64,000 nucleotides of DNA from an uncultured Acidimicrobiaceae bacterium (GTDB lineage Bacteria > Actinomycetota > Acidimicrobiia > Spongiisociales > UBA5794). Of the stretch, positions 36,937 through 44,902 are shown one piece after another (position 1 is the first letter of the stretch; every line of letters begins with the position of its first letter). Made by a program: the position numbers and the translations under genes. Where the stretch lies: the NCBI GenBank assembly GCA_947258375.1, contig CAMYIJ010000002.1, positions 3,164 to 67,163 on the forward strand, written 5' to 3'. The notes under the pieces are model-generated. The model saw only the letters and a list, made by a program, of their open reading frames with translations, did not search any database and was not told where the DNA came from.

Positions 36937-38133
36937 ATCGACTTTTCGTACTCAGAACGTTGTGAGGAGATGCGCGAATCGCTTACGGCTTTCATGGATG
37001 AACACGTCTACCGATCCGAGAACCGGCACTTCGCCGAACTCGAGGAGATGGGCGATCCGACCGCCCTGAGCCCGGTGCTTGCCGAGTTGAAGGTGAAAGC
37101 ACGCGACGCCGGGCTGTGGAATCTGTTCCTGCCCGACGACCAGTGGGGTCCCGGCTATTCGAACGCCGACTATGCCCCGCTCGCCGAGATCATGGGACGC
37201 TCCGTGTGGCTTGCCCCCGAAGCCACCAACTGCGCCGCGCCGGACACCGGGAACATGGAGGTCCTCACCCACTTCGGCACGCCGGACCAGCAACAGGAGT
37301 GGCTGGTCCCGCTTCTCGAGGGCGAGATCCGCTCGTGCTTCGGAATGACCGAGCCGGCCGTCGCCAGCTCCGACCCGCGCAACCTGGAAACAGAGATCCG
37401 GCGCGAAGGCGACGCGTACGTCATCAACGGCGTCAAATGGTGGTCGACAGGCGCTTCGGCCGCCTCCGTGTGCATCCTCATGGGGGTCACCAATCCGGAG
37501 GCCGATCCCAAGGGCCGCTACAGCATGATCCTGGTGCCGATGGACGCTCCCGGCGTCACCATCCTGCGCGATCTGCCCGTCTTCGGCTATCTGGAACGGG
37601 GCGGCCACGGCGAGGTTCGTTTCGAGAACGTCCGTGTACCCGTGACCAACATCCTGGCGTCAGAGGGCGATGGCTACATGATCGCCCAGGCCCGACTCGG
37701 GCCGGGGCGGATTCACCACTGCATGCGGGCCATCGGCATGGCGGAGCGAGCCTTCGATCTCATGGTGAAGCGCGCCAAGACCCGGACCGCTTTCGGCGGC
37801 CCGGTGTCCGATCAGGGCGTCGTCCGCGACTGGATCGCTGAGGCCCGCTGGCGCATAGAACAGGCCCGACTGCTTGTGCTCAAGACCGCCTGGCTCATCG
37901 ACACCGTCGGCAATCGGGCGGCACGCACCGAGATCTCCGCCATCAAAGTCGTGGTGCCCAACATGGCCTTGTGGGTCCTCGACAAGGCGATCCAGGTCCA
38001 CGGTGGCATGGGCGTCTGCGATGACGTTCCGCTGGCCCGGATGTGGGCCGGCGCCCGCACGCTGCGTATCGCCGACGGCCCCGACGAAGTCCACAACATG
38101 GTGGTCGCCCGGCGGGAGATCGGAAGGTACTAG
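36937..38133 (+). CDS. Acyl-CoA dehydrogenase, probable ATC start
   Basis: 398 aa if started at ATC 36937, or 387 aa from the first ATG at 36970. The 11 codons before the ATG read IDFSYSERCEE, matching the MDFSYS-type N-terminus common in this subgroup, and AGGAGG (36926-36931) lies 5 nt before the ATC. The body has flavin/substrate motifs FGMTEPAVASSDP and YVINGVKWWSTGA and C-terminal IQVHGGMGVCDDVPLARMWA. It oxidises an acyl-CoA of unknown chain type. It is followed by an inverted repeat at 38150-38198. Confidence 0.88.
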   Translation: MDFSYSERCEEMRESLTAFMDEHVYRSENRHFAELEEMGDPTALSPVLAELKVKARDAGLWNLFLPDDQWGPGYSNADYAPLAEIMGRSVWLAPEATNCAAPDTGNMEVLTHFGTPDQQQEWLVPLLEGEIRSCFGMTEPAVASSDPRNLETEIRREGDAYVINGVKWWSTGASAASVCILMGVTNPEADPKGRYSMILVPMDAPGVTILRDLPVFGYLERGGHGEVRFENVRVPVTNILASEGDGYMIAQARLGPGRIHHCMRAIGMAERAFDLMVKRAKTRTAFGGPVSDQGVVRDWIAEARWRIEQARLLVLKTAWLIDTVGNRAARTEISAIKVVVPNMALWVLDKAIQVHGGMGVCDDVPLARMWAGARTLRIADGPDEVHNMVVARREIGRY

Positions 38134-38149
38134 GGGGACCCCCCCACCG

Positions 38150-38198
38150 GTTCGTTGTGCTTAGAACGCGCGATTTCAGCGATGTAGGCACAACGAAC
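38150..38198. repeat. Long inverted repeat between acyl-CoA dehydrogenase and tetR
   Basis: GTTCGTTGTGC (38150-38160) and GCACAACGAAC (38188-38198) are perfect 11-bp arms around a 27-nt loop. It may terminate the upstream gene or be a regulator site. There is no U-tract after it. Confidence 0.7.
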
Positions 38199-38212
38199 GC
38201 GGTCAAACCCCC

Positions 38213-38259
38213 TTGACCAATATTGAACAAGCGTTTAATATATTGAACATGCGTTCAAT
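38213..38259 (+). promoter_or_regulatory. Promoter with two TetR operators; start codon inside operator (leaderless)
   Basis: TTGACC (38213-38218) and TAATAT (38236-38241) are spaced by 17 bp. The predicted transcription start is the A of the ATG at 38249. Two near-identical palindromes, ATTGAACAAGCGTTTAAT (38222-38239) and ATTGAACATGCGTTCAAT (38242-38259), cover the -10 and the start codon with centres 20 bp apart. Confidence 0.75.
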
Positions 38260-38932
38260 CGATCCCTCCGCTGATCGCAGTACACCCGCCCGGATCCGGG
38301 ACGCCGCCATCACCTGTTTTGCCGCCGACGGCGTTGCCGCGACCAGTATCCGCGCCATTGCTGCCGAGGCCGGCGTCTCTGCGGGACTCGTTATCCACCA
38401 TTACGGCTCCAAGGACCAGCTCCGGATCGCGTGCGACGAGTATGTAGCGAGCCTCATCAGGGAGGTGAAGGGGACGGCCATGGCGGCTGGTGCCGGACTG
38501 GACCCGCTGGCCGCGATGCGCTCATTCAGCGGAGGACCTCCCCTGGCCCGTTATCTGGCCAAGACTCTCGTCGACGGATCACCCCATGTTGCTGATCTCG
38601 TCGACGAGATGGTGAACGATGCGGTTGGCTACATAGCCACCGGCGTGGAGGCGGGCCTACTCGCGCCGAGCGACCACCCCGAAGAAAGAGCTTCCATCCT
38701 CACGTTGTGGATGCTCGGCGCCCTGGTGCTCCACGAGCACCTGGAGCGCCTGATCGGGTTCGACATCACCGGCGATCTTTCCGAGGACCCCGAGGAATCG
38801 GGCCGCGCGTACTTCGGTCCGGTCGCTGAGATTCTCGGTGGATTCTTCACGGACACGACCAAAGAACTATTGGGCGAGGCTTTCCCCGACGCCCCGGTAA
38901 AGACAGAGCCAGATACAAAGGACACGGCATGA
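38249..38932 (+). CDS. TetR family regulator of an ABC exporter operon
   Basis: 227 aa from the ATG at 38249; a TTG at 38213 is in frame but is the promoter -35. The HTH is clear (ARIRDAAITCFAADGVAATS then VIHHYGSKDQLRIACDEY). The C-terminal domain has a size and layout common for regulators of drug or lipid exporters. It overlaps the ATPase gene by ATGA and has two matching palindromes at its own start, so autorepression is likely. No Shine-Dalgarno is visible, consistent with a leaderless mRNA. Confidence 0.9.
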   Translation: MRSIDPSADRSTPARIRDAAITCFAADGVAATSIRAIAAEAGVSAGLVIHHYGSKDQLRIACDEYVASLIREVKGTAMAAGAGLDPLAAMRSFSGGPPLARYLAKTLVDGSPHVADLVDEMVNDAVGYIATGVEAGLLAPSDHPEERASILTLWMLGALVLHEHLERLIGFDITGDLSEDPEESGRAYFGPVAEILGGFFTDTTKELLGEAFPDAPVKTEPDTKDTA

Positions 38933-39837
38933 CCGACAAGATCACTATCCGCACTGACGGGCTGACGAAGCACTACGGCGACGTCGAGGCGCTAGTCGAT
39001 CTCGATCTCGACGTGCTTTCAGGCGAGATCTTCGGCTTCCTTGGCCCCAACGGGGCCGGGAAGACGACAACTATCCGGACCATCCTCGACGAGATCCGGC
39101 CAACATCGGGGAGCGCCTCGATTCTCGGTATGGACTCCCACCGCGAGGCCGTCGAGATCCGCCGGCACATCGGATACGTCCCGGGCGATCTGGCCATGTA
39201 CCCCAACCTCACCGGGCGCGACACTCTCACGTATTTCGCCAACCTGCGCGGCGGCGTCGATTGGGGCCATGTCGATGAGTTGGCAGAGCGCCTCGATGCC
39301 GACCTGACCAAGAAAGTCGGTGATCTCTCATCGGGGAACCGGCAGAAGGTGGGGCTGATCCAGGCATTCATGAATCGGCCGGAGGTGCTCGTCATGGATG
39401 AGCCGAGCTCGGGTCTCGATCCGCTGGTGCAGCGCGAATTCCAGACCATGATGCGAGAGGTGGCCGCCGCGGGGAGCACTGTCTTCCTCTCCAGCCACAC
39501 GCTCTCGGAGGTGCAGCGTGTCGCCAACCGTGTCGGCATCATCCGCCACGGCCATCTGATCGCCGTGGAGGCGGTCGCGAGCCTGCGTTCCAAGGCGATC
39601 CGCAAGGTAGACCTCTACTTCGATTCACCGGCCGAACAAGCTGTCTTCGAATCGGTCGAGGGCGTCCGCGACGTGGCGGTCGAGAACCATCACGTGTCGA
39701 TGTCGTTCGATGGCCACATGGAGACGCTGCTCAAGGCGGTCAGCGGCCGCTACACCCTGGTCGATATCACAACCCAGGAAGCCGACCTCGAAGAGATCTT
39801 CCTCACCTACTACCGCGACGAAGGGGTGACCGCCTGA
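38929..39837 (+). CDS. ABC transporter ATP-binding protein (exporter type)
   Basis: 302 aa with Walker A GPNGAGKTT (39-47), signature LSSGNRQKVGLIQAFM (LSSGN in place of LSGGQ), Walker B VLVMDEPSSGLDP and switch His in SSHTL. The C-terminal region (about 215-300) is the DUF4162-like extension found in DrrA/NatA-type exporter ATPases. It pairs with the double-domain permease that follows, with one base of overlap. The system likely exports a drug or lipid sensed by the TetR. Confidence 0.92.
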   Translation: MTDKITIRTDGLTKHYGDVEALVDLDLDVLSGEIFGFLGPNGAGKTTTIRTILDEIRPTSGSASILGMDSHREAVEIRRHIGYVPGDLAMYPNLTGRDTLTYFANLRGGVDWGHVDELAERLDADLTKKVGDLSSGNRQKVGLIQAFMNRPEVLVMDEPSSGLDPLVQREFQTMMREVAAAGSTVFLSSHTLSEVQRVANRVGIIRHGHLIAVEAVASLRSKAIRKVDLYFDSPAEQAVFESVEGVRDVAVENHHVSMSFDGHMETLLKAVSGRYTLVDITTQEADLEEIFLTYYRDEGVTA

Positions 39838-41495
39838 TGCTTGCCACCGTAGTCACCAAGACGGTCCGCGATCGTTGGAAGGGCATGGCGATCGCCGGAA
39901 TCAGCCTGGCCGTCATGCTGCTGTTCGGTATGGCCGTCTACCGCGACATCGATCTCGCGGTCTATTCGGATCTGCCCGAGGCGTTTCGATCCCTGGTCAA
40001 CATCCCGAAGGATGCCGATGTGGGCAGCCTCGCCTACGGCGCCATCTACAGCACTTACGGAGCACTGACGTTGGCGTCGCTGGCACTGTCGATGGGTTCC
40101 GCTTCGATTGCCGGCGAAGAGCGCAACGGCACACTCGGTCTCTTGTTGGGTAACCCGAAGAGCCGGACCCACGTCCTCGTGTCGAAAGCGACTTCACTCG
40201 TTGCGCTGACCGCGCTGGGCTCCCTGCTCCTGTGGGGCGCCGGATACCTGGCGCCGGCCGTCCTCAATGTTGAAGTGGGCGGCATGCACATCGGCGCCCT
40301 CATACTCCACATGTTCCTCATTGCGGTCTTTCACGGCTTCCTCGCAATGGCTATCGGTGCCTGGACCGGCAAAGCCGGACTGGCGTCGGGGATCACTGCA
40401 GCCGTAATGATCATCTCCCTCTTTGCGGTGGGGCTCCTCCCCCTCGTCGAGGGATTGGAAAGCGGTGCCAAGGCGTTCCCCTGGTACTACTACGAAGGCA
40501 GCTCGCCTGTTCTCAACGGTGTGAGCTGGGGTCACCTCGCCGTGCTGTTCGCAGCGATCGCCGTGCTCGGCGCCGTCGCCGTGGCCGGGGTCAATCGCCG
40601 CGACCTGCGGGACAGGGCCACTGGCGTCAATCTGCTCGACCGGCTCCGCTCCCACCCGATGACCAAGAAGATCGTGGATCGGCTTGCCGGTTCGATGCGG
40701 GTCTCACGTATCTGGATCAAGACCGCATCCGAACACCAGGGGTTGCTGATCGGAACGGCATACGTGATGTTCCTCATGATGGGGGTCATGTTGGGACCGT
40801 TCTTCAACCTCATCAAGGACACTCTCGCAACTTTCACCGACGCCCTCCCAGAGGCCGTCATGGCCCTGGTTGGCAACGGCGACATGGGCACTCCCGAAGG
40901 CTGGTACCAGGTGGAGACATTCGGGATGATGGTCCCCATCGCTTTCATGTTGGTCACTGTTGCCATTGGGGCCCGCGCCCTGGCCGGAGAGGAAGAGCGC
41001 CGCACAATGGGCCTCCTGCTCGCCAATCCGATCACCCGCAGGCGGGTTGTGCTCGAGAAGGCGTTCGCCATGGTTGTCTACGCCGTGGCTGTTGCCGTGG
41101 CGACCTTCTCAGGCGTCGCGCTTGGATCGGTGATCGGACGGCTCGGGATGAGCATGGGCAACATCGCGGCCGCAACGCTCCTCGGAATGTTGGTCGGCCT
41201 CGTGTTCGGCGCATTGTCGCTCGCTCTGAGCGCCGCCACCGGTCGCTCCCGGATCGCCATCTACAGCACCATCGGAGCCGCGTTGACCTTCTACATCTTG
41301 AACGCGTTTCTGCCGCTGAGTGACAGCGTCGCCGGCCTGGCCCGGTGGTCACCGTTCTACTACTACCTGACCAGCGATCCGCTCAACACAGGGATGCACT
41401 GGGGCCACGGCGCCATCCTGCTGACTCTGGCCGTCGCCCTGGTGGCTCTCTCGGTCGTGCTGTTCCAGCGAAGGGATCTCCGGCAAACGGGGTAG
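39837..41495 (+). CDS. ABC-2 type permease with two fused permease halves
   Basis: 552 aa with about 12 membrane helices. The two halves are clearly homologous: TLGLLLGNPKSRTHVLVSKA resembles TMGLLLANPITRRRVVLEKA. WYYYEGSSPVLNGVSWGHL also resembles YYYLTSDPLNTGMHWGHG. Each half ends in a RRDLR motif. One polypeptide can thus supply the whole membrane part of the exporter, with two copies of the ATPase. It is the last gene of the TetR operon, and its stop abuts palindromic mosaic element B. Confidence 0.9.
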   Translation: MLATVVTKTVRDRWKGMAIAGISLAVMLLFGMAVYRDIDLAVYSDLPEAFRSLVNIPKDADVGSLAYGAIYSTYGALTLASLALSMGSASIAGEERNGTLGLLLGNPKSRTHVLVSKATSLVALTALGSLLLWGAGYLAPAVLNVEVGGMHIGALILHMFLIAVFHGFLAMAIGAWTGKAGLASGITAAVMIISLFAVGLLPLVEGLESGAKAFPWYYYEGSSPVLNGVSWGHLAVLFAAIAVLGAVAVAGVNRRDLRDRATGVNLLDRLRSHPMTKKIVDRLAGSMRVSRIWIKTASEHQGLLIGTAYVMFLMMGVMLGPFFNLIKDTLATFTDALPEAVMALVGNGDMGTPEGWYQVETFGMMVPIAFMLVTVAIGARALAGEEERRTMGLLLANPITRRRVVLEKAFAMVVYAVAVAVATFSGVALGSVIGRLGMSMGNIAAATLLGMLVGLVFGALSLALSAATGRSRIAIYSTIGAALTFYILNAFLPLSDSVAGLARWSPFYYYLTSDPLNTGMHWGHGAILLTLAVALVALSVVLFQRRDLRQTG

Positions 41496-41816
41496 CGGTC
41501 GTGGGAGTCATGTGTCCCCCCGGAGGGGGAGGAAGGTACCTGCGAGGCGTCCGCCAGGACGCCGATGGAGGTAGGGGGGCGCATCGTGTGAGGTGGCTCC
41601 CGGTACAAGGGATTTGTTGCACCTTCGTGGACCGCAGCCTCAATACGGGAACCACCTCGAGCCGGCGCCCCCCTTCCCGCCCTACGGGCGGTGCCCCTCC
41701 CCGAGTTCGGCGCAGCCGAACTCGCAAGGAACGCCGAAGGCGTTCCCCCCGCCGGGGGGAGCCACTAGGTGCGCTCGATTCGGGCGCCGCTTTGTTCGAC
41801 CGGCTCGGTTCGCGCT
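41496..41816. repeat. Intergenic palindromic mosaic element, copy B
   Basis: 321 bp between the converging permease and RseB-like genes. Shared with copy A are ATGTGTCCCCCCGGAGGGGG (41510 on), GGTAGGGGGGCGC then TGTGAGGTGG (41570-41595), GAGTTCGGC/GCCGAACTC (41703-41723), GGAACGCC/GGCGTTCC (41728-41746), the CCCCCCGCCGGGGGG hairpin (41744 on) and TTGTTCGACCGGCT (41792-41805). Order of modules differs from copy A. No coding frame is convincing. Confidence 0.8.
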
Positions 41817-42743
41817 CTAGCCGAACAGGCCGCTCCAGAGGCGGCTGAAGAGATTGCGGCGGCCGGGTTTGGGCAGGTCGCTGAGAACTGTGTCGAGATG
41901 GTCCGGAGGCAGGTCACCGACGAGCACGTATGTCGTGCCGGCGGACTTCCAGGTAACCCAGATCTCTCCCGGGCTCACCATCCGCCGGTACTTCAGTCCT
42001 TGCACCTCGACGACGGTGGCGTCGGCGAACCGCTCAAATGTTGCCGACCCGTCTACGGCAAACAAGGAGAACGAGAACAGACCGTCTGAGTAGAAGCCCT
42101 GCAGGCTGTCATCAGGGCCGGCATAGACATCGGCGAGTTGGTACCCGGCAGCCCCGGCCGGCATCGAGTGGCGCACCGTCGGAACCAGCACTTCGAACTC
42201 CTCGGAGAGATGGCCCGGGGACGAGTAGATGCGGCGGGGAACTTCGTCGACTTCGAGCATCGAAGTCAACCGGAACAGCTTGCCGTCGCCGTCGAAGACC
42301 TCGGTGACCAGCGGAGCCCCGGTGGTGTCATCGAAGACGAGCCGCATCCGCCTCTGGCCGTCCTCGAGAACCTCGATCGAGTGAGCCGGGCGGCCGAGCC
42401 GCTTGACGGTGTTCCGGGCTCCCACGTCGTAGCGATCCGACAACTGCATCGAGGTCCACGACGAGACGGTGAGCCCATCCCCGTCGCCTGCCGACAGCTT
42501 GCCGGCGCCGATCATCGACTCACCGCCATCAGCGCTCACCATCATCATGCTGCCGGCGTGCTCGATCTCCACGATCTCGAGTGCGGTCTGACCATCAAAG
42601 AAAGACACAACGATCTGGCGACCCGCGTAGTCGGCCTCGGCGGCGGCCTCCAGCAGGTCTTCGAAGTCGTCGGCGAATGCCGGTGCCGCTGAGCCGAGCG
42701 TCACCATCGCCGCCACAGCCGCGACCAGCCCCAACCGCCTCAT
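41817..42743 (-). CDS. MucB/RseB-like secreted regulator of ECF sigma activity
   Basis: 308 aa with a signal peptide (MRRLGLVAAVAAMVTLGSAA, cleavage near AFA/DD). The protein follows the MucB/RseB two-domain plan: an N-terminal LolA-like beta fold (about 30-200) and a smaller C-terminal domain (about 215-290). RseB proteins bind the extracytoplasmic part of the anti-sigma factor and block its cleavage until envelope stress. Its ATG overlaps the anti-sigma stop (ATGA), which supports the assignment. The C-terminus ends in an odd hydrophobic FSRLWSGLFG. Confidence 0.82.
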   Translation of the reverse strand: MRRLGLVAAVAAMVTLGSAAPAFADDFEDLLEAAAEADYAGRQIVVSFFDGQTALEIVEIEHAGSMMMVSADGGESMIGAGKLSAGDGDGLTVSSWTSMQLSDRYDVGARNTVKRLGRPAHSIEVLEDGQRRMRLVFDDTTGAPLVTEVFDGDGKLFRLTSMLEVDEVPRRIYSSPGHLSEEFEVLVPTVRHSMPAGAAGYQLADVYAGPDDSLQGFYSDGLFSFSLFAVDGSATFERFADATVVEVQGLKYRRMVSPGEIWVTWKSAGTTYVLVGDLPPDHLDTVLSDLPKPGRRNLFSRLWSGLFG

Positions 42744-43387
42744 GGCGCCGTCCTGCCGGAGAGGGCGGGCACCACGACAGCCCCGTCGTCAACCGACACC
42801 CGCACGTTGTGGCGATCGGCGAATTGATCAAGATCGACGGACGTCGGCTCGGGGCCTGAAGACGCCATGTTGAACGCAATAACGGCGGCACCGATGAAGC
42901 CGGCGGCCGCAATGGCGAGCCGCCGCAGAGAGGTGCGCTGGGAGCGCACCGGCAGACGCGGCAACAGCGGGACCGGCGGCTCGACGCCCGGCAGCGCCCG
43001 GATCGCGGTTCGGGCCGCGTCAAGGTCTTGCAGCTCGAGGAGGCAGTCGGTGCACCCCTGCAGGTGGCTCACGATCATCGTCTGCTCCTCGACGGTGAGC
43101 TCACCGTCGAGGAAAGCCGAGAGCTCGGGCCCGTAGTGAGCTGCGGGCATGACCCGATCCGGCACCTGGAGCATGGGCAGCATCCGGACGGCAGTCCGGG
43201 CCTCCTTGAGATCGTGGAACTCCGCGATGCACTCGAGGCAGTCCGCCAGGTGGGCGACGACCCGGTCGAGTTCGCCGTCCCGCAACTCGCCGTCGAGGTA
43301 GGCGGACATCAGCTCACCGATATCGCACGCGCTCCCCTCGATCGCGTCGTGGTGCTCCGTTGGGCGCGGCTGAGTCACATCGGCCAT
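42740..43387 (-). CDS. Anti-sigma factor with two tandem zinc-finger (zf-HC2) domains
   Basis: 215 aa. The first zf-HC2 site is complete (Cys21, His46, Cys50, Cys53). The second copy has His84, His108, Cys112 and Cys115, so the first ligand changes from Cys to His. A membrane helix (about 160-178) places the remainder outside. The ZAS domain sequesters the ECF sigma factor encoded just upstream with a 13-bp overlap. The duplicated domain is unusual, since one is normal. Confidence 0.88.
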   Translation of the reverse strand: MADVTQPRPTEHHDAIEGSACDIGELMSAYLDGELRDGELDRVVAHLADCLECIAEFHDLKEARTAVRMLPMLQVPDRVMPAAHYGPELSAFLDGELTVEEQTMIVSHLQGCTDCLLELQDLDAARTAIRALPGVEPPVPLLPRLPVRSQRTSLRRLAIAAAGFIGAAVIAFNMASSGPEPTSVDLDQFADRHNVRVSVDDGAVVVPALSGRTAP

Positions 43388-43884
43388 GTCAGCAGCCCTC
43401 GAAGTTGTTTGCGGCCGCGATGGATACGGCTCCGGACCGTGCCCACGGGTGCGTCGATCGCGTTGGAGATCTCTTCATAGCTGAGCCCGACAACATCGCA
43501 CAGCACAACGCACTCACGGAACTCCATGGGAACCTTGAGGAGAGCAGCCTGGACGTCGTCGGACAGGCGGACCGAGGCGAGAACCTCGTCCGGGGACGGA
43601 GTAGCTCCGAGGACGGCTCTATCGTCGTCGGGCAGTTGGGTCGTCGGGCGGCGCTTCTTCTTGCGGACATCGTCGAGGAACGCGTTCCTGGTGATCCGCC
43701 ATAGCCAGCCTTCAAAGGACCCGGGCGTGTAGTTGGCCAGGCCTTTGCGAACTCGAAGTAGCACCTCTTGAACGAGATCAGACGCATCGTCTGGGTTCCC
43801 GGTGAGGCGATAGGCGAACGAGTAGATCTTCCGTCCATACCGTCGTGCAACGTCTTCCCATGTTGGGACGCGGTCTTCAGCCAT
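43375..43884 (-). CDS. ECF RNA polymerase sigma factor (RpoE-like)
   Basis: 169 aa. Region 2 is visible as YSFAYRLTGNPDDASDLVQE and WLWRITRNAFLDDVRKKKRR, region 4 as LLKVPMEFRECVVLCDVVGL and VGTVRSRIHRGRKQLR. It heads an operon sigma-anti-sigma-RseB, the typical envelope-stress module. Own promoter autoregulation is expected but I could not identify it. Confidence 0.92.
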   Translation of the reverse strand: MAEDRVPTWEDVARRYGRKIYSFAYRLTGNPDDASDLVQEVLLRVRKGLANYTPGSFEGWLWRITRNAFLDDVRKKKRRPTTQLPDDDRAVLGATPSPDEVLASVRLSDDVQAALLKVPMEFRECVVLCDVVGLSYEEISNAIDAPVGTVRSRIHRGRKQLRGLLTWPM

Positions 43885-43935
43885 TGCTCCCCAGCTCCTA
43901 GGGGTTAAACGACGATCTACGAAAGGTGGTTCCCG

Positions 43936-44106
43936 CTACTTGGAAACTTCCTCGTCGTCCTCTGCGGCACCCTCTTCGAGACCCTTGCGGAACTCCTTGG
44001 CGGATGCGCCCATCGATCGCGCTAGGTCGGGAAGCTTGCGAGCGCCGAACAGCAGCACGATGACTGCAACGATGATTATCAGTTCTGGCCAACCAAGACT
44101 GCCCAA
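43936..44106 (-). CDS. tatA: Sec-independent protein translocase TatA
   Basis: 56 aa from a TTG at 44106, with AAGGAGG 8 nt upstream. The open frame reaches 44262 but upstream residues are not family-like. The N-terminal helix LGWPELIIIVAVIVLLFGARK is followed by the amphipathic LPDLARSMGASAKEFRKG and an acidic tail. It is a short but complete TatA. It would build the Tat pore for folded substrates; the PotD-like protein at 5325 has an RR signal. Confidence 0.88.
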   Translation of the reverse strand: MGSLGWPELIIIVAVIVLLFGARKLPDLARSMGASAKEFRKGLEEGAAEDDEEVSK

Positions 44107-44223
44107 AGCGGTGACCTCCTTATGCGGGGGAAGTGTAGCGCCACGCAGCCCATACAACATACAAGGCCCCGGCGTAGAGTGGAGGGGTGGGAGATCCCCG
44201 CTACGGATCGAGAAAGGCGCGCT

Positions 44224-44556
44224 ATGCCCAAGTATCTCTATAAGGCCAAGCTCAGCGAGCACGGAATGAAGGGAACCCTCGACGAAGGGGGCTCCGCTCG
44301 GCGAGCTGCAGTCTCCAAGGCAGCCGAGGGCGTCGGCGGCAACGTCGAAGCGTTCTACTACGCCCTCGGCGAGGTCGACGCATATGTAATCGTCGACCTA
44401 CCCAGCGAGGCGCATGCCGTCGCGTTCGCGGCGGCGGTCGGCGTGTCAGGAACCGGTTCCGTCGAAACCGTAGCCCTGATCGAACCGGAGACGATGGACG
44501 AAGTCTCCAAGATCCACACCGACTACCGCGCCCCCGGAGAAATCGCCAGCCACTAG
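44224..44556 (+). CDS. GYD domain protein
   Basis: 110 aa with a GAAAGG-like ribosome site upstream. It follows the GYD domain layout, a ferredoxin-like alpha/beta fold: KYLYKAKLSEHGMKGTL at the start, the AFYYALGEVDAYVIVDLPSE core and a VETVALIEPETMDEV end. The GYD motif itself is GEVDAYV here. Function is unknown. It is divergent from tatA by 117 bp. Confidence 0.85.
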   Translation: MPKYLYKAKLSEHGMKGTLDEGGSARRAAVSKAAEGVGGNVEAFYYALGEVDAYVIVDLPSEAHAVAFAAAVGVSGTGSVETVALIEPETMDEVSKIHTDYRAPGEIASH

Positions 44557-44580
44557 CGGCAGCGAGGCAAGACAGGTGCA

Positions 44581-44609
44581 CGAGGGGGAGCGCTCCGCGT
44601 TCCCCCTCG
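44581..44609. terminator. GC hairpin after the GYD gene
   Basis: CGAGGGGGA (44581-44589) pairs with TCCCCCTCG (44601-44609), with a GCG/CGC inner pair. Its CCCCCTC/GAGGGGG core resembles modules of the mosaic elements at 30617 and 41496, so it may be a solitary member. There is no U-tract. Confidence 0.65.
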
Positions 44610-44636
44610 TAGCCGGGCGACTGATCGGCGTACCCG

Positions 44637-44674
44637 TTGTCACCCTGGCTCACTGCATGTATTATGCATGCATG
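44637..44674 (+). promoter_or_regulatory. Promoter and operator of fitAB, probable leaderless start
   Basis: TTGTCA (44637-44642) and TATTAT (44660-44665) are 17 bp apart. The predicted start is the A of the ATG at 44672, and no Shine-Dalgarno exists. TGCAT (44654-44658) and ATGCA (44664-44668) form an inverted repeat over the -10, as expected for an autoregulating antitoxin. Confidence 0.65.
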
Positions 44675-44902
44675 CCCAATGTGCAAGTGCGTGACGTACC
44701 CGAAGAAGTCCACGAAGCCCTGGTCCGTCAGGCCGAACTGGCCGGTCAGTCGCTCCAGCAGTATCTGGCAGCGAAACTGGAATGGATCGCCGCCACCCCG
44801 ACCATCGACGAAGTCCTCGATCGGATCGAACGCCGCAGCAAGGGACGGTTGAGCGGAGAAGACGCCATCGCCGCGCTCGAGTCCGATCGTGCTCGTCGTT
44901 GA
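44672..44902 (+). CDS. fitA: FitA-like ribbon-helix-helix antitoxin
   Basis: 76 aa from the ATG at 44672. The N-terminal ribbon-helix-helix MPNVQVRDVPEEVHEALVRQ then AGQSLQQYLAAKL is that of FitA antitoxins. The C-terminus (RSKGRLSGEDAIAALESDRA) is the flexible toxin-binding part. It overlaps the PIN toxin by 14 bp, the normal arrangement in type II toxin-antitoxin pairs. Confidence 0.88.
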   Translation: MPNVQVRDVPEEVHEALVRQAELAGQSLQQYLAAKLEWIAATPTIDEVLDRIERRSKGRLSGEDAIAALESDRARR

